Assembly: GCF_009208585.1 (NCBI RefSeq)
Contig: NZ_WFLN01000009.1
Span: 62,001 to 126,000 of the forward strand
Origin: Fluviispira multicolorata
Lineage (GTDB): Bacteria > Bdellovibrionota_B > Oligoflexia > Silvanigrellales > Silvanigrellaceae
Direction: 5' to 3'
Length of the DNA: 64,000 bases
Positions 16,888 through 26,214 of this stretch are shown here, in pieces (the stretch's first letter is position 1; every line of letters begins with the position of its first letter). Under the pieces are notes generated by a model. It did not search any database. It was not told the origin of the DNA and saw nothing but the letters and a program-made list of their open reading frames with translations. Both the position numbers and the translations under genes were made by a program.

Positions 16888-18114
16888 ATGATTACTAAAA
16901 GTGATGGAAATATAATCAATAAAAATTACAGATGGTTTATCTTAACAATAGGAGTAATTGCGCAAGCAATTTTCTCTTTAGCATATGCGGGAATTCCAAT
17001 AACAGGCATTCTTATGAGAGGAGACTATCACTTAACTATTTATCATCTTGGTTTAGTATTGGGATGTATGGGTTTAGGCGTTGCAATATCAGAACTGATT
17101 TGGGGATTATTAACAGACAAATATGGAGATCGTAAAGTCCTTTTATTTGGTCTATCATCCATGGGATTAGTTTTTGCTTTAATGGCAATTTTATTAGTAC
17201 CAAATGAAAGTTATATGCCAAGTTATTTTCAGCTAGGAATCGCATTTACTCTTGCCGGAGCTTTAGGTGGAAGTATAAATTCATCTTCCGGTAGAGCTGT
17301 TATGACTTGGTTCAGTGATAATGAGCGAGGTTTTGCAATGAGCATTCGTCAAACAGCAATCCCAATGGGAGGTGCGTTTGGGGCTGTTATTTTACCTTGG
17401 CTTGCAAAGAATTATAATTTTAGTTATGTTTTTGGATCCGTAGCTCTATCTTGTTTTCTTTGTGTGTTTATCGTTTGGTTTTGGCTTTATGAAAAAAATA
17501 ATATAGTAATAAATGAAATACAAAAAGAAACGAAATCACCTTTACTAGTGAAAGATGTATGGAGAATTACTTTTGCAAGCGCTCTTCTGGCAATGCCTCA
17601 GATGGCAATCTTAACTTTTGCAGCGATTTTTCTTCATGATTATAAAAATTTAAGCTTATCTACTATTTCTTTAATTTTATTACTTATTCAAATTGGTGGT
17701 GCCATTCTTCGTGTCTGCGCCGGTAAATATACAGATAAATTTAAAAATAGAAGGAATGTAATAAAATCAATCGCTCTTTTTTCAGGTGTTTGCACCATTG
17801 CAATCGGATTATTAACAGATAATTATAACATAATTATTATAATATTCATTATTGCAAGCGGTTTGCTTTCTAATGCTTGGCATGGAGTTGCTTATACCGA
17901 AATTGCAGTTGTAGCTGGCTCAGAAAGAGCTGGTACTGCTTTGGGAATGATAGGAACATCCGTATTTATTTCTGGATTTATAACCCCTTTAGTTCTACCC
18001 ATATTTATAACAAATTATTCTTGGGGTATTTCATGGTGTATAATTGGAATTGCAACTCTGATATCTATTCCATTAATACCAGCATCAATTGGAAAAAATC
18101 CTAAGCAAGCTTAA
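16888..18114 (+). CDS. MFS transporter
   Basis: 408 residues, 12 predicted membrane helices. The loop between helices 2 and 3 has the MFS signature GLLTDKYGDRKVLLFG, and its counterpart in the second half is CAGKYTDKFKNRRNVI. SIRQTAIPMGGAFGAVILPW in helix 5 resembles the nitrate/cyanate/organic-anion transporters of the family. The substrate cannot be read from sequence. GAGGT precedes the ATG. It is intact and unrelated in detail to the pseudogene upstream. Confidence 0.88.
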   Translation: MITKSDGNIINKNYRWFILTIGVIAQAIFSLAYAGIPITGILMRGDYHLTIYHLGLVLGCMGLGVAISELIWGLLTDKYGDRKVLLFGLSSMGLVFALMAILLVPNESYMPSYFQLGIAFTLAGALGGSINSSSGRAVMTWFSDNERGFAMSIRQTAIPMGGAFGAVILPWLAKNYNFSYVFGSVALSCFLCVFIVWFWLYEKNNIVINEIQKETKSPLLVKDVWRITFASALLAMPQMAILTFAAIFLHDYKNLSLSTISLILLLIQIGGAILRVCAGKYTDKFKNRRNVIKSIALFSGVCTIAIGLLTDNYNIIIIIFIIASGLLSNAWHGVAYTEIAVVAGSERAGTALGMIGTSVFISGFITPLVLPIFITNYSWGISWCIIGIATLISIPLIPASIGKNPKQA

Positions 18115-18116
18115 AT

Positions 18117-18146
18117 TAAGAATGGTATTAGTTTTTATAATTCTTA
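18117..18146 (+). terminator. Weak hairpin after the MFS gene
   Basis: taagaat (18117-18123) pairs with attctta (18140-18146), followed by TCTTT. It lies between the convergent MFS and prmC genes. The stem is short, so termination is only a possibility. Confidence 0.4.
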
Positions 18147-18149
18147 TCT

Positions 18150-19082
18150 TTAAGAACCTACATGAAGCAAAAATCTTTCTTTTCTTTCCCAATCACAAAG
18201 AGTGAACCATTCATTGATTGGTATGTCCCATGCAGGATGATTGTATTGAATGATTTTTGTAATTTCACTTTTTAATTTTTGCGGCTGTTTATCTGCCATT
18301 TCCATGGCAAAGATAGCATGAGAACTGAGTAATGAAAAATCTTCAATATTTTTTAAAATACTAAATCCAATAATTAATCCTTCATCCAAGGCAACTAATG
18401 CTAATTTTGGTTCAAATTCTTTAACGGTGGGTGTGAGTTTAAGCCACTCATTTTCTGTTACGTAAGGAGGATTGGCAACGATTATGTCAAAACCATTATA
18501 CTTAGATTTTAATTCTTGAAATACTTTTATATGACTTACATCTGCATTGAGCCATTCAATATTATTTACTGAGTTGAGTTCTGCATTTATTTTTGCAACA
18601 GCTAATGCATCGTTTGAAATATCTACTCCAATGACTTGTGCATTAGGAAATTCTTTAGCAAGTGCAATTGCAAGACAACCAGAACCTGTGCATAAATCGA
18701 GTATAATTTTAGGGTCAGAGTTTTTTTTATTCTGTAATATAAAATCGAGTATAGATTCGGTTTCTGGGCGAGGAATTAAAACTCTTTTGTCGACAAATAA
18801 TTTTAAATTATGCCAATATTTTTCATTTAAAATATATGCAACAGGCTCTCCACTTAAACGTCTTTTAACGAGTGTGCGAAATTGTGATTTTTCTTGCTCA
18901 TTTAGGGGTTTATCCATTTCAATATAAAGCTGAATCTTAGTAAAATTGAGAACCTTGCATAAAAGAAGTTGAGCATCGAGAAGAGGAGTTTCTAATTCCT
19001 TTTCATTAAAACGTTTCGTTGTCCAATTAAGAATTTCTCGAACTGTCCAAAGTTGTTCTTTTTTTTCTTGCTCAACATGCAT
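18150..19082 (-). CDS. prmC: Peptide chain release factor N5-glutamine methyltransferase
   Basis: 310 residues. A helical N-terminal domain (PLLDAQLLLCKVL) is followed by a SAM-dependent methyltransferase fold: LDLCTGSGCLAIALA (SAM loop), VIGVDISNDAL, and the catalytic NPPY motif (IVANPPYVTENEW). It methylates the Gln of the GGQ motif of release factors. The substrate gene prfA lies directly upstream with a 1-nt gap, the classical prfA-prmC pair, so coupling is likely. Confidence 0.96.
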   Translation of the reverse strand: MHVEQEKKEQLWTVREILNWTTKRFNEKELETPLLDAQLLLCKVLNFTKIQLYIEMDKPLNEQEKSQFRTLVKRRLSGEPVAYILNEKYWHNLKLFVDKRVLIPRPETESILDFILQNKKNSDPKIILDLCTGSGCLAIALAKEFPNAQVIGVDISNDALAVAKINAELNSVNNIEWLNADVSHIKVFQELKSKYNGFDIIVANPPYVTENEWLKLTPTVKEFEPKLALVALDEGLIIGFSILKNIEDFSLLSSHAIFAMEMADKQPQKLKSEITKIIQYNHPAWDIPINEWFTLCDWERKERFLLHVGS

Positions 19083-19083
19083 A

Positions 19084-20157
19084 TTAATTGCCTTCGGCTT
19101 GTAATTTTAAAGCTTCAGCTTGGTAATGCTGACGTAATAAATCAAGCATTTCTTGAATTTCACCTTCCATATAAGCATCTATTGAATGAATGGTATGATT
19201 TATTCTGTGGTCTGTCACACGTGATTGTGGGAAATTATAGGTGCGAATGCGTTCACTTCTATCACCTCTTCCTACTTGGGAACGACGTTCTTCAGAAAAG
19301 GCTTTTTCTTTTTCAATTTCAGCTGCTTCTAAGAGTTTTGCCTGAAGAATTTTCATTGCTTTAGAGCGGTTTTTTATTTGTGAGCGTTCATCTTGGCATG
19401 CAACAACAATGCCTGAAGGAATGTGAGTGATGCGAACTGCAGAGTCTGTTCTATTAACATGCTGTCCCCCTGCGCCGCCGGCACGGTAGGTGTCAATGCG
19501 CAGTTCATTTTCGTTGATCGTGACATCCACGTCATCTGCCTCTGGTAAAACGGCGACGGTGATTGTTGAAGTGTGTACACGTCCTTGTGCTTCGGTTTGT
19601 GGCACTCTTTGTACACGGTGCACACCACTTTCATATTTTAAAATGCTGTAAACACCCTCACCTTCAATTAAAGCAATGACTTCTTTTGTTCCACCTAGCT
19701 CATTTTCATTGAGCGACATGATTTCTACTTTCCACTTTTTACGTTCTGCATAGCGCATATAAGCTCTAAAGAGTTGTCCAGCAAATAAGCTGGCCTCATC
19801 TCCACCCGCTCCTGCGCGGATTTCAAGAAATATGTTTTTGGAGTCATTGGGGTCTTTGGGGAGTAAGTGGATAGAAAGAGTTTTTTCAAGCGCTGAATAG
19901 AGGTTTTTAAGCTCTTTAAGTTCTTCAAAAGCAAGATCTTGCATTTCGCCTGTAGACTCTTGATAGAGCTCCTCTGTGGCCTTTGTATCTTCTTCTATTT
20001 TTTTAAATTCTCTATAAAGTCTAACTGTTTCCTCAAGTTCTGCACGTTCTTTGCTGAGTTTGCGAAATTCATTGTTATTAGAAATAATTTCAGGACGAGA
20101 AAGGAGATTTTCCAATTCAAGAAATCTACGTTCAATTTTAGCAAGTTGAAGCATCAT
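19084..20157 (-). CDS. prfA: Peptide chain release factor 1
   Basis: 357 residues. The catalytic motif is in RAGGAGGQHVNRTDSAVRITH. The codon-recognition PxT-type loop is RVPQTEAQGRVHTST, and the N-terminal coiled coil spans ~1-100. RF1 recognises UAA/UAG and triggers peptidyl-tRNA hydrolysis. Two ATG codons are adjacent at the start (20157 and 20154); either may be used. Confidence 0.97.
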   Translation of the reverse strand: MMLQLAKIERRFLELENLLSRPEIISNNNEFRKLSKERAELEETVRLYREFKKIEEDTKATEELYQESTGEMQDLAFEELKELKNLYSALEKTLSIHLLPKDPNDSKNIFLEIRAGAGGDEASLFAGQLFRAYMRYAERKKWKVEIMSLNENELGGTKEVIALIEGEGVYSILKYESGVHRVQRVPQTEAQGRVHTSTITVAVLPEADDVDVTINENELRIDTYRAGGAGGQHVNRTDSAVRITHIPSGIVVACQDERSQIKNRSKAMKILQAKLLEAAEIEKEKAFSEERRSQVGRGDRSERIRTYNFPQSRVTDHRINHTIHSIDAYMEGEIQEMLDLLRQHYQAEALKLQAEGN

Positions 20158-20223
20158 AAGATAAAATTCCAGTCAGAATTGATAAAGGATTTAAAAAAAG
20201 AGACTTTGTTATGTTGCACATGC

Positions 20224-20257
20224 AAAAAGGGAGCCTCCACTAATGGATATGCTCCCT
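20224..20257 (-). terminator. Rho-independent terminator after rpmE
   Basis: On the minus strand AGGGAGC (20257-20251) pairs with GCTCCCT (20234-20228) and runs into five T (20228-20224). It separates rpmE from prfA, so prfA-prmC would need readthrough or its own promoter. Confidence 0.85.
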
Positions 20258-20284
20258 ATTTTATTGCACACGCAAGCGTAAATT

Positions 20285-20506
20285 TTACTTACTTGTTTGA
20301 CCCGCTGTTTTAGAAGCGTATTTACGATTAAAGCGTTCAATACGTCCTGCGGTGTCGAGAACCTTGTGTTTACCAGTCCAAAATGGGTGGCATACGCTGC
20401 AAGTTTCTATTTTTAATGTATTTTTTGTGCTGCGAGTTTGATATACGCTTCCGCAAGCGCAAATGACTTCGCATGGACCAAATTTAGGATGAATGTTTTC
20501 TTTCAT
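20285..20506 (-). CDS. rpmE: 50S ribosomal protein L31 (zinc-binding type)
   Basis: 73 residues. It carries the zinc ligands CACG and CSVCHPFWTG and the conserved end DTAGRIERFNRKYA. It is therefore the C+ form of L31 used under zinc-replete conditions. It precedes prfA-prmC, a conserved neighbourhood. TGAGGTTTTT gives the ribosome-binding site. Confidence 0.97.
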   Translation of the reverse strand: MKENIHPKFGPCEVICACGSVYQTRSTKNTLKIETCSVCHPFWTGKHKVLDTAGRIERFNRKYASKTAGQTSK

Positions 20507-20565
20507 AAAAAACCTCAGTATTAGTAATAGCTTACGCTTTTGTACGACTTGCGTGATGAGCTTCC

Positions 20566-20582
20566 TGCCGTGATAGACGGCA
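20566..20582 (-). promoter_or_regulatory. Hairpin in the rpmE leader
   Basis: tgccgt (20566-20571) and acggca (20577-20582) form a GC-rich 6-bp stem with a 5-nt loop about 60 nt before the rpmE start, in otherwise AT-rich DNA. It could be an operator or an RNA element for autoregulation; this is inferred from structure only. Confidence 0.35.
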
Positions 20583-20792
20583 TCCGAAGATGGAATCTAG
20601 TAGCAAATGAAAAGAAGAGAGTCAACTTCTAATTGCGAGTTCATTAAGAAAATTTACGGTAGCTATTGACATCAAATTATCATTTGTTACTTTAGTAAAG
20701 CAGACTGCACGCAAACGTTTTTTTAATAAGCTCTTCTTAAAATAAAATAGTTTTTAAATATTTATTATAAAAAGTTCTTAAAGGATAAAGCA

Positions 20793-21359
20793 ATGAGTAT
20801 GTTTAATCAAAGTCGTGTTGTCCGATATTTTTCATCAATTGCGGTTGCAAATAATTTTGATGTTGAAATTTTTGTTGGAAAAGCCCAAGGATTAGAGGTT
20901 AAAACGAAGGGAGATTTTCTTCCAAGAATAATAACTGAAGTAAACTCTTTTGGTAAATTATTCATTCATATGGAAGATGGTTTTTCGCACCCAAATAGAA
21001 GTCATATAATAATTCACACACATATATTAAATTCACTTTTTATTCGAGATACCGTTCAAGCGAGTGTGTTAGATCTGCATGGTGGAAGTTTTGTTTTTGA
21101 AGGGACAGATGCAAGTTCATGTTATATGAGTGGGTTTATTGATAGTTTTAAAGTAACAGCATTTGGTAGTGCGCAAATTAATGCAGTTGAACTTGAAGCT
21201 CAATCCATTGCTGTATCTTGTAATCATTCTTCGCAAGTGAGTCTTTGTGCAAAACAAACCTTGGTTGGCACAGCTTATGGAAATTGTAATATTCGTTATA
21301 AGGGAAAACCAAGTGTAGATATATTTAATTCAGGGCAATCAAGAATTGATTCATATTAA
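20793..21359 (+). CDS. DUF2807-like (head-GIN) beta-helix protein
   Basis: 188 residues. The pattern VVRYFSSIAVANNFDVEIFVGKAQGLEVKTKGD is the start of the DUF2807 head-GIN fold, followed by repeated short strands (DASSCYMSGFIDSFKVTAFGSAQINAVELEAQSIAVSC), consistent with a right-handed beta-helix. Unlike most members it has no signal peptide or lipobox, so it may be cytoplasmic or its start misjudged; AAAGGA sits directly ahead of the ATG, supporting this start. The 3' end overlaps lplA (convergent) by 9 nt. Function unknown. Confidence 0.7.
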   Translation: MSMFNQSRVVRYFSSIAVANNFDVEIFVGKAQGLEVKTKGDFLPRIITEVNSFGKLFIHMEDGFSHPNRSHIIIHTHILNSLFIRDTVQASVLDLHGGSFVFEGTDASSCYMSGFIDSFKVTAFGSAQINAVELEAQSIAVSCNHSSQVSLCAKQTLVGTAYGNCNIRYKGKPSVDIFNSGQSRIDSY

Positions 21360-22013
21360 AACGTCATTTTTAAAGTATTGAGAAACATTTTCTTCAAAGT
21401 ATTTATGACAAAAAATTGCTAATTCTGAGGCATTTAATTTACATCCAAGATTTTGTGTTGTTGTTAAAAACTGATCGTGAGAACGGCCTCCACGGTAATC
21501 AGGTTCGCGAGATGGATGGCAAAGTAGTTTTGAAATAAGTTCTAAATTAGGATTAACAAGTAAGCTTCCTTGATAAACAAGTAAATGTTTTTTTCTGAAA
21601 ATACTTGTTCCAGCAATTTTTTTATTAAAATAACTGATGTCGCTAATTCCTTGTTGGGTTAATTTAGGACATCCTGCTTTTTCAAGAGCATTGATCCACA
21701 TTTGATTAATCATTTGAAAATATCTACTATTACCAAAAACATCTTTTCCATAAAAAGCAAATGTTAAAATGAGGCAACCTTGTCCTAGAACGACAGTTCC
21801 TCCTCCTCCTTTTCTTCTTAAGATGGGAATATTGTTTTTATGACACTCTTCTTGATTTACTTCTTTATTGACTTTATTAGAACTTGATAAAACAACTACA
21901 TCTTTTTTTGTTTCAAAAAATCGAAATAAAAAAGGAGATTTTACGGCATTATTAATTGAATATTTTGGCCATAATTCCTTAGGTAAATTTAATACCCAAT
22001 TATCCATCCACAT
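21351..22013 (-). CDS. Lipoate-protein ligase A family protein
   Basis: 220 residues. It carries the BPL/LplA/LipB core: LSSSNKVNKEVNQEECHKNNIPILRRKGGGGTVVLGQG, where RRKGGGGTV matches the family's RRxSGGGAV lipoyl-AMP-binding motif. KKIAGTSIFRKKHLLVYQGSLLV is the conserved Lys-containing strand and a downstream 'hQGtlLi' motif. It would attach lipoate (or octanoate) to E2/GcvH proteins. At 220 residues it lacks the C-terminal accessory domain of E. coli LplA. It follows a HAD gene by 12 nt. Confidence 0.8.
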   Translation of the reverse strand: MWMDNWVLNLPKELWPKYSINNAVKSPFLFRFFETKKDVVVLSSSNKVNKEVNQEECHKNNIPILRRKGGGGTVVLGQGCLILTFAFYGKDVFGNSRYFQMINQMWINALEKAGCPKLTQQGISDISYFNKKIAGTSIFRKKHLLVYQGSLLVNPNLELISKLLCHPSREPDYRGGRSHDQFLTTTQNLGCKLNASELAIFCHKYFEENVSQYFKNDVLI

Positions 22014-22025
22014 ATTTTTTCTTTA

Positions 22026-22691
22026 TCACTTTAATATTGAGATTAATTGTTTATGCGTTAAGCGTGAAAAATGATTTGCTTTTGTTTCAAAACGATCGTT
22101 TAAATCTGTTTTAATCCAAATAGCTTCGCAACCTGCAGTCTGTGCAGCAAGTAGGCCTCGCTCTGAATCTTCAATCACAAGGGCTTCGCTTGGAGAAATA
22201 TTAAGTACATTGAGAGCTTTATTATAGAGGTCTGGAAATGGTTTTTTACGCATACCTGGTTCAATACCAACTACAGTATCGATGCACAATTTATCTTTTT
22301 GTTGGGATAATATAAGATTTATTTCTTCAGCGGGACTATTGCTTGCTATGGCATTGACATGTCCGTTTATTTTTAAGATAGATAGAATTTCTGGAATTTC
22401 GGGATATATTTTAGCGGCTCCTTTAGAAATAAGTTCCCAGTAGTGTTTTGCCTTTTCTTTTCTTATTTCTTCGAGGTTGCAGCTAATATTATAAGTTTCA
22501 ATTTCTTTTGCAACTCCTGCTCCAGTGTGTGTAAAAGTATCATAATAATCATACTCGTTGAGAGTGTGACCAAATTGTGCGAAAGCTTTTGCATAAGCGA
22601 GGAAGTGAATGCGTTCAGAGTCGCAAAGGCATCCGTCAAAATCCCAAAGTATTGCTTTTTTTGAGAGTATTTTGTGTTTTAGATCTAACAT
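22026..22691 (-). CDS. HAD-superfamily phosphatase (phosphoglucomutase-like subfamily)
   Basis: 221 residues. Motif I is WDFDGCLCDSE (nucleophile Asp and Asp+2), motif II AIASNSPAEE, motif III KPFP with GIEPGMRKK ahead, and motif IV VIEDSERGLLAA. The helical cap between motifs I and II is of the C1 type, as in beta-phosphoglucomutase and related sugar-phosphate phosphatases. Substrate unknown. AAGGAA precedes the ATG. It probably forms an operon with the lipoate ligase gene downstream. Confidence 0.85.
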   Translation of the reverse strand: MLDLKHKILSKKAILWDFDGCLCDSERIHFLAYAKAFAQFGHTLNEYDYYDTFTHTGAGVAKEIETYNISCNLEEIRKEKAKHYWELISKGAAKIYPEIPEILSILKINGHVNAIASNSPAEEINLILSQQKDKLCIDTVVGIEPGMRKKPFPDLYNKALNVLNISPSEALVIEDSERGLLAAQTAGCEAIWIKTDLNDRFETKANHFSRLTHKQLISILK

Positions 22692-22773
22692 TGTTGGGTT
22701 CCTTGCTCTTCGTATTTCACATAAAGTTGTTATAGTGTATACCGACAGTTGTTGGTGCTCTGGCTGGCTTACA

Positions 22774-22785
22774 GTTATGCATAAC
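22774..22785. promoter_or_regulatory. 12-bp palindrome upstream of fabF
   Basis: GTTATGCATAAC is perfectly self-complementary and lies ~70 nt before fabF in the divergent fabF/HAD spacer. It could be an operator; no regulator is identified. Confidence 0.35.
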
Positions 22786-22853
22786 TAGCATGTTTATTTG
22801 TGATGAGCTAGTCAGGATTAATAAGTCCTTTTTTGAATTGAGAGGTTTGCTTG

Positions 22854-24095
22854 ATGAAACGTGTCGTCGTTACTGGTCTTGGAATCGTATGTCCAATCGG
22901 CAATAATTTAGAGGAATGCTGGGAGAATGCAATTGCAGGAAAAAGTGGTATTGGCAAGCTTACAATGTTTGAACCTCCTGAAAATTGTGTGACAATTGCT
23001 GGGGAAGTCAAAAATTTTAATGCAGCTGATTTCATGGATGAAAAAGAAGCTAAAAGAAACCAACGCTTTGTTCATCTCGCAGTTGCGGCGTCAAAAATGG
23101 CATTAAAAAATGCTAATTTAAAACTCGATGCAAGCAATCAAAATGATGTTGGAGTTGCTATTGGAGTTGGTATTGGTGCTCTAGGGTATCTTGAAGATCA
23201 ATCTTTCACTGCGCGCACCAAAGGAATAAAAAGAGTTTCTCCATTCACAATTCCCGGCTTTATCGGAAATATGGCAGCTGGCGTTGTTTCTTTAGAGACA
23301 GGCGCCAAAGGTCCAAATATTTGTACGGCAACGGCATGTTCAAGTGCTGGTCACTCTATTGGTGATGCTTTTATGTATATTCAAACAGGGAGAGCAAAGG
23401 CTATGATTTGTGGAGGAGCAGAGTCTGCCCTCAGTCTCGTTGCTTATGCTGGTTTTGGACAAATGAAAGCACTTTGTTCTGATTTTAAAGACACTCCTGA
23501 AAAAGCATCACGACCATTTGATAAAGATCGTTCTGGCTTTATTATGGGTGAAGGCTCAGGAGTTCTTATTGTAGAAGATTATGAATATGCTAAAGCACGT
23601 GGAGCAAATATTCTTTGTGAGTTGGTTGGTTTTGGTGCCTCAGGAGACTCCTATCATTTTACTTCACCTGCTCCAGGTGGCGAAGGTGGTGCGCGTGCAA
23701 TGCAACAAGCACTGACGACTTCAGGATTAAAGCCTGAAGAAGTCGATTATATAAATGCACATGGTACATCTACTGATCAAGGTGACTTGTGCGAAACTCA
23801 AGCAATTAAGACTGTTTTTGGTGAGCATGCATATAAATTAAATGTAAGTTCAACAAAAAGTATGACAGGTCATTTATTAGGAGCGGCCGGAGGAATTGAA
23901 GCCGTTTTTTCTATCATGGCAATGAAAACGGGTATAATTCCGCCAACAATAAATCTTGAAAATCCAGGTGATCAGTGTGATCTCAACTACACTGCCAATA
24001 AAGCGGTAAGACGTAATGTAAATACTGTTATTTCAAACTCGTTTGGCTTTGGTGGAACAAATGTTTCGTTAGCATTTCGTAAAATGAAAGATTAA
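22854..24095 (+). CDS. fabF: 3-oxoacyl-[acyl-carrier-protein] synthase II
   Basis: 413 residues. The Cys-His-His triad is visible: TATACSSAGHS (Cys), NAHGTSTDQGD (first His), KSMTGHLLGAAGG (second His). SNSFGFGGTNVSLAF is the conserved C-terminal glycine-rich loop. It condenses malonyl-ACP with acyl-ACP in fatty-acid elongation. The ATG at 22854 has AGAGGT upstream; a TTG one codon earlier is less likely. It is away from other fab genes and single. Confidence 0.97.
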   Translation: MKRVVVTGLGIVCPIGNNLEECWENAIAGKSGIGKLTMFEPPENCVTIAGEVKNFNAADFMDEKEAKRNQRFVHLAVAASKMALKNANLKLDASNQNDVGVAIGVGIGALGYLEDQSFTARTKGIKRVSPFTIPGFIGNMAAGVVSLETGAKGPNICTATACSSAGHSIGDAFMYIQTGRAKAMICGGAESALSLVAYAGFGQMKALCSDFKDTPEKASRPFDKDRSGFIMGEGSGVLIVEDYEYAKARGANILCELVGFGASGDSYHFTSPAPGGEGGARAMQQALTTSGLKPEEVDYINAHGTSTDQGDLCETQAIKTVFGEHAYKLNVSSTKSMTGHLLGAAGGIEAVFSIMAMKTGIIPPTINLENPGDQCDLNYTANKAVRRNVNTVISNSFGFGGTNVSLAFRKMKD

Positions 24096-24121
24096 TATTT
24101 AATTTTAATCTTTCATTTTTT
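24084..24121 (+). terminator. Rho-independent terminator at the fabF end
   Basis: atgaaagattaa (24084-24095, including the fabF stop) pairs perfectly with ttaatctttcat (24105-24116), then T5. It also lies at the end of the convergent HAD gene and may serve both. Confidence 0.8.
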
Positions 24122-24808
24122 ATTTATTATTTTTTTTAATTCTATTAATTCTGAAATAATATAAGTTGGAGTTATTTCGTTATGTGGAGATCCTCCTTGA
24201 GGATGATACCAGCAGTTATCTATTCCAAATAATTGTGCACCTAAAATATCTGCATTTAAATTATCACCAACCATTAGAGTGTTTTCCTTGCGAGCATTCC
24301 CAAATTTATTAAGAGCAAGTTGAAATATTTCTTCGAATGGTTTTCTATACCCACACTCTTCAGATATTGTAACAAAATCAAAAAATGGATTTAATTCAGA
24401 AAGTGAAAACCTACTCTTTTGAATGTCGGTAAAACCATTTGTTATTATGCCAATTTTTATTTGATTGGATTTTAAAAACTCGCAAATTGCATATGCACCT
24501 GCTTTTAAATGGGTGCCTTGAGCAATCTTTTGCAAGTAGAAGTCGCTAAAAGGTTTAGGATCTTGTTTTATATTATGAGCGTCAAAAATTCTTTCGAATC
24601 GTGATATTCTTAAATCATTTCCGCTGATTAATCCATTTTCAAGTTCTTTCCAGAGAACTCGATTTGTTTTTTTAAATTCCGAATATAAAACATCGGTATG
24701 GTAACTGATGGCAAAATGTGAGACGGTTTGCCGAAAGGCAATTTCTTGAGATTTATTAAAATCAAAGAGAGTGTCATCAGCATCAAAAAGAACGAATGCG
24801 TATTTCAT
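24113..24808 (-). CDS. YjjG-like HAD hydrolase (noncanonical nucleotidase family)
   Basis: 231 residues. Motif I is LFDADDTLFDFNKSQE, typical of the YjjG/YfnB subgroup; motif II IITNGFTDIQKSR, motif III YRKPFEEIF, motif IV MVGDNLNADILGA. YjjG-type enzymes dephosphorylate nucleoside monophosphates, including abnormal ones; the actual substrate here is inferred. AAAGGATC precedes the ATG. Unlinked to neighbours. Confidence 0.85.
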   Translation of the reverse strand: MKYAFVLFDADDTLFDFNKSQEIAFRQTVSHFAISYHTDVLYSEFKKTNRVLWKELENGLISGNDLRISRFERIFDAHNIKQDPKPFSDFYLQKIAQGTHLKAGAYAICEFLKSNQIKIGIITNGFTDIQKSRFSLSELNPFFDFVTISEECGYRKPFEEIFQLALNKFGNARKENTLMVGDNLNADILGAQLFGIDNCWYHPQGGSPHNEITPTYIISELIELKKIINKK

Positions 24809-24885
24809 GTAAAGATCCTTTGTGAATACGAGGCAATTGCAAACATTACAAAGATCTTCTCAATCTGCAAGGAAAATTTTTTAGA

Positions 24886-26214
24886 ATGACTATCGAATGT
24901 ATTGACAAAACTTCAATTATCCCTACGTTACTTCAAAATAATATTGTAATTTATAGTGTAACAGTTATTTTTATCTTAGCTGTTTTGCATACTTTTTGTT
25001 CAAGTCGAATTGTTGCTCTCTCACATAGGCGACCCAAAGGATCAATGTCTGAAAAAGTACTCCACTTTCTTGGGGAAGTTGAAGTTGTTTTTGGATTTTG
25101 GGCATTTATTTTTCTGGCCTTTTTATCTGCATTATTAGGAATGCAAGCTTCACTTGATTTTTTGAATGAGATTGACTTTAAAGAGCCAATATTTGTCTTC
25201 ATAATCATGTGCATGTCTGCCACAAAGCCTGTTATGTTTATGGCGGATAGAGGAATTAATTTATTATCAAAATTCTTTTCAAAGATATTATTTATTCCAT
25301 TTAAAATTACATTATTTAGCAGCATTTTTATATTTGGAACGTTAAGTGGCTCTCTTATTACTGAGCCAGTGGCTATGACCGTTTCAGCATTACTATTGCA
25401 AGAACACTTTTTTTTAAAAACAAATAATATTAAATTTAAATATGCAATGCTTGGGCTTTTATTTGTAAATATTTCAATTGGTGGAACATTAACTCACTTC
25501 GCTGCTCCTCCTGTACTAATAGTAGCAGCTCCTTGGAAGTGGGATGCTATTTTTATGTTTATGAATTTTGGTTGGAAATCGGCAATTGCTATTTTAATTG
25601 GAACTGTTTTAACAGCATTCTATTTTCGTAAAGAAATTATTGCAACAAATAAATATCCAAAAACAAATGAGCGAAAACAAAGAACTCCCTATTGGATAGT
25701 TGGAGTGAATGTAGGCTTTCTCGTTCTTTGCATTGTCTATCATAAATATATTTCATTTTTAGTTCCACTCTTTTTACTCTTTATAGGCTGGTTTGAGGTT
25801 ACTAAAGAATATCATGATTCATTAAAAATAAGAGAAAGTCTTCTCGTTGGTTTCTTTTTAGGAGGAATTGTTACTTTAGGATCTTTACAGCAATGGTGGC
25901 TTATTCCGCTTGTAAATTATCTAAATCCTCTTTCTTTATTTTTTGGAACAACAGCTCTGACCGCTGTTACTGATAATGCTGCGTTAACATACTTAGGAAC
26001 TTTGGTGCCAAATTTGTCAGATACATTTAAATACTCATTAGTAGCTGGTGCTGTTGCAGGAGGTGGCTTAACGGTTATTGCAAATGCGCCAAACCCAATT
26101 GGCTATGGGATATTAAATAAAAGTTGTGGTGAAGATGGTATCAGTCCATTGTATTTATTTTTAGGAGCGCTTCCTTACACATTAATTGCAATACTTTGTC
26201 TTTTATTTCTCTGA
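24886..26214 (+). CDS. Putative Na+/H+ antiporter family membrane protein
   Basis: 442 residues with ~11-12 membrane helices. Two pseudo-symmetric halves carry helix-breaking motifs rich in small and polar residues: GSLITEPVAMTVSALLLQ and GGTLTHFAAPPVLIVAAPW in the first, FGTTALTAVTDNAALTYLGTLVP and GGGLTVIANAPNPIGYG in the second. These resemble ion-transporter-superfamily antiporters (the 'putative Na+/H+ antiporter' Pfam family). AAGGAAAA lies ahead of the ATG. Ion specificity is inferred. It is a single gene. Confidence 0.7.
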   Translation: MTIECIDKTSIIPTLLQNNIVIYSVTVIFILAVLHTFCSSRIVALSHRRPKGSMSEKVLHFLGEVEVVFGFWAFIFLAFLSALLGMQASLDFLNEIDFKEPIFVFIIMCMSATKPVMFMADRGINLLSKFFSKILFIPFKITLFSSIFIFGTLSGSLITEPVAMTVSALLLQEHFFLKTNNIKFKYAMLGLLFVNISIGGTLTHFAAPPVLIVAAPWKWDAIFMFMNFGWKSAIAILIGTVLTAFYFRKEIIATNKYPKTNERKQRTPYWIVGVNVGFLVLCIVYHKYISFLVPLFLLFIGWFEVTKEYHDSLKIRESLLVGFFLGGIVTLGSLQQWWLIPLVNYLNPLSLFFGTTALTAVTDNAALTYLGTLVPNLSDTFKYSLVAGAVAGGGLTVIANAPNPIGYGILNKSCGEDGISPLYLFLGALPYTLIAILCLLFL

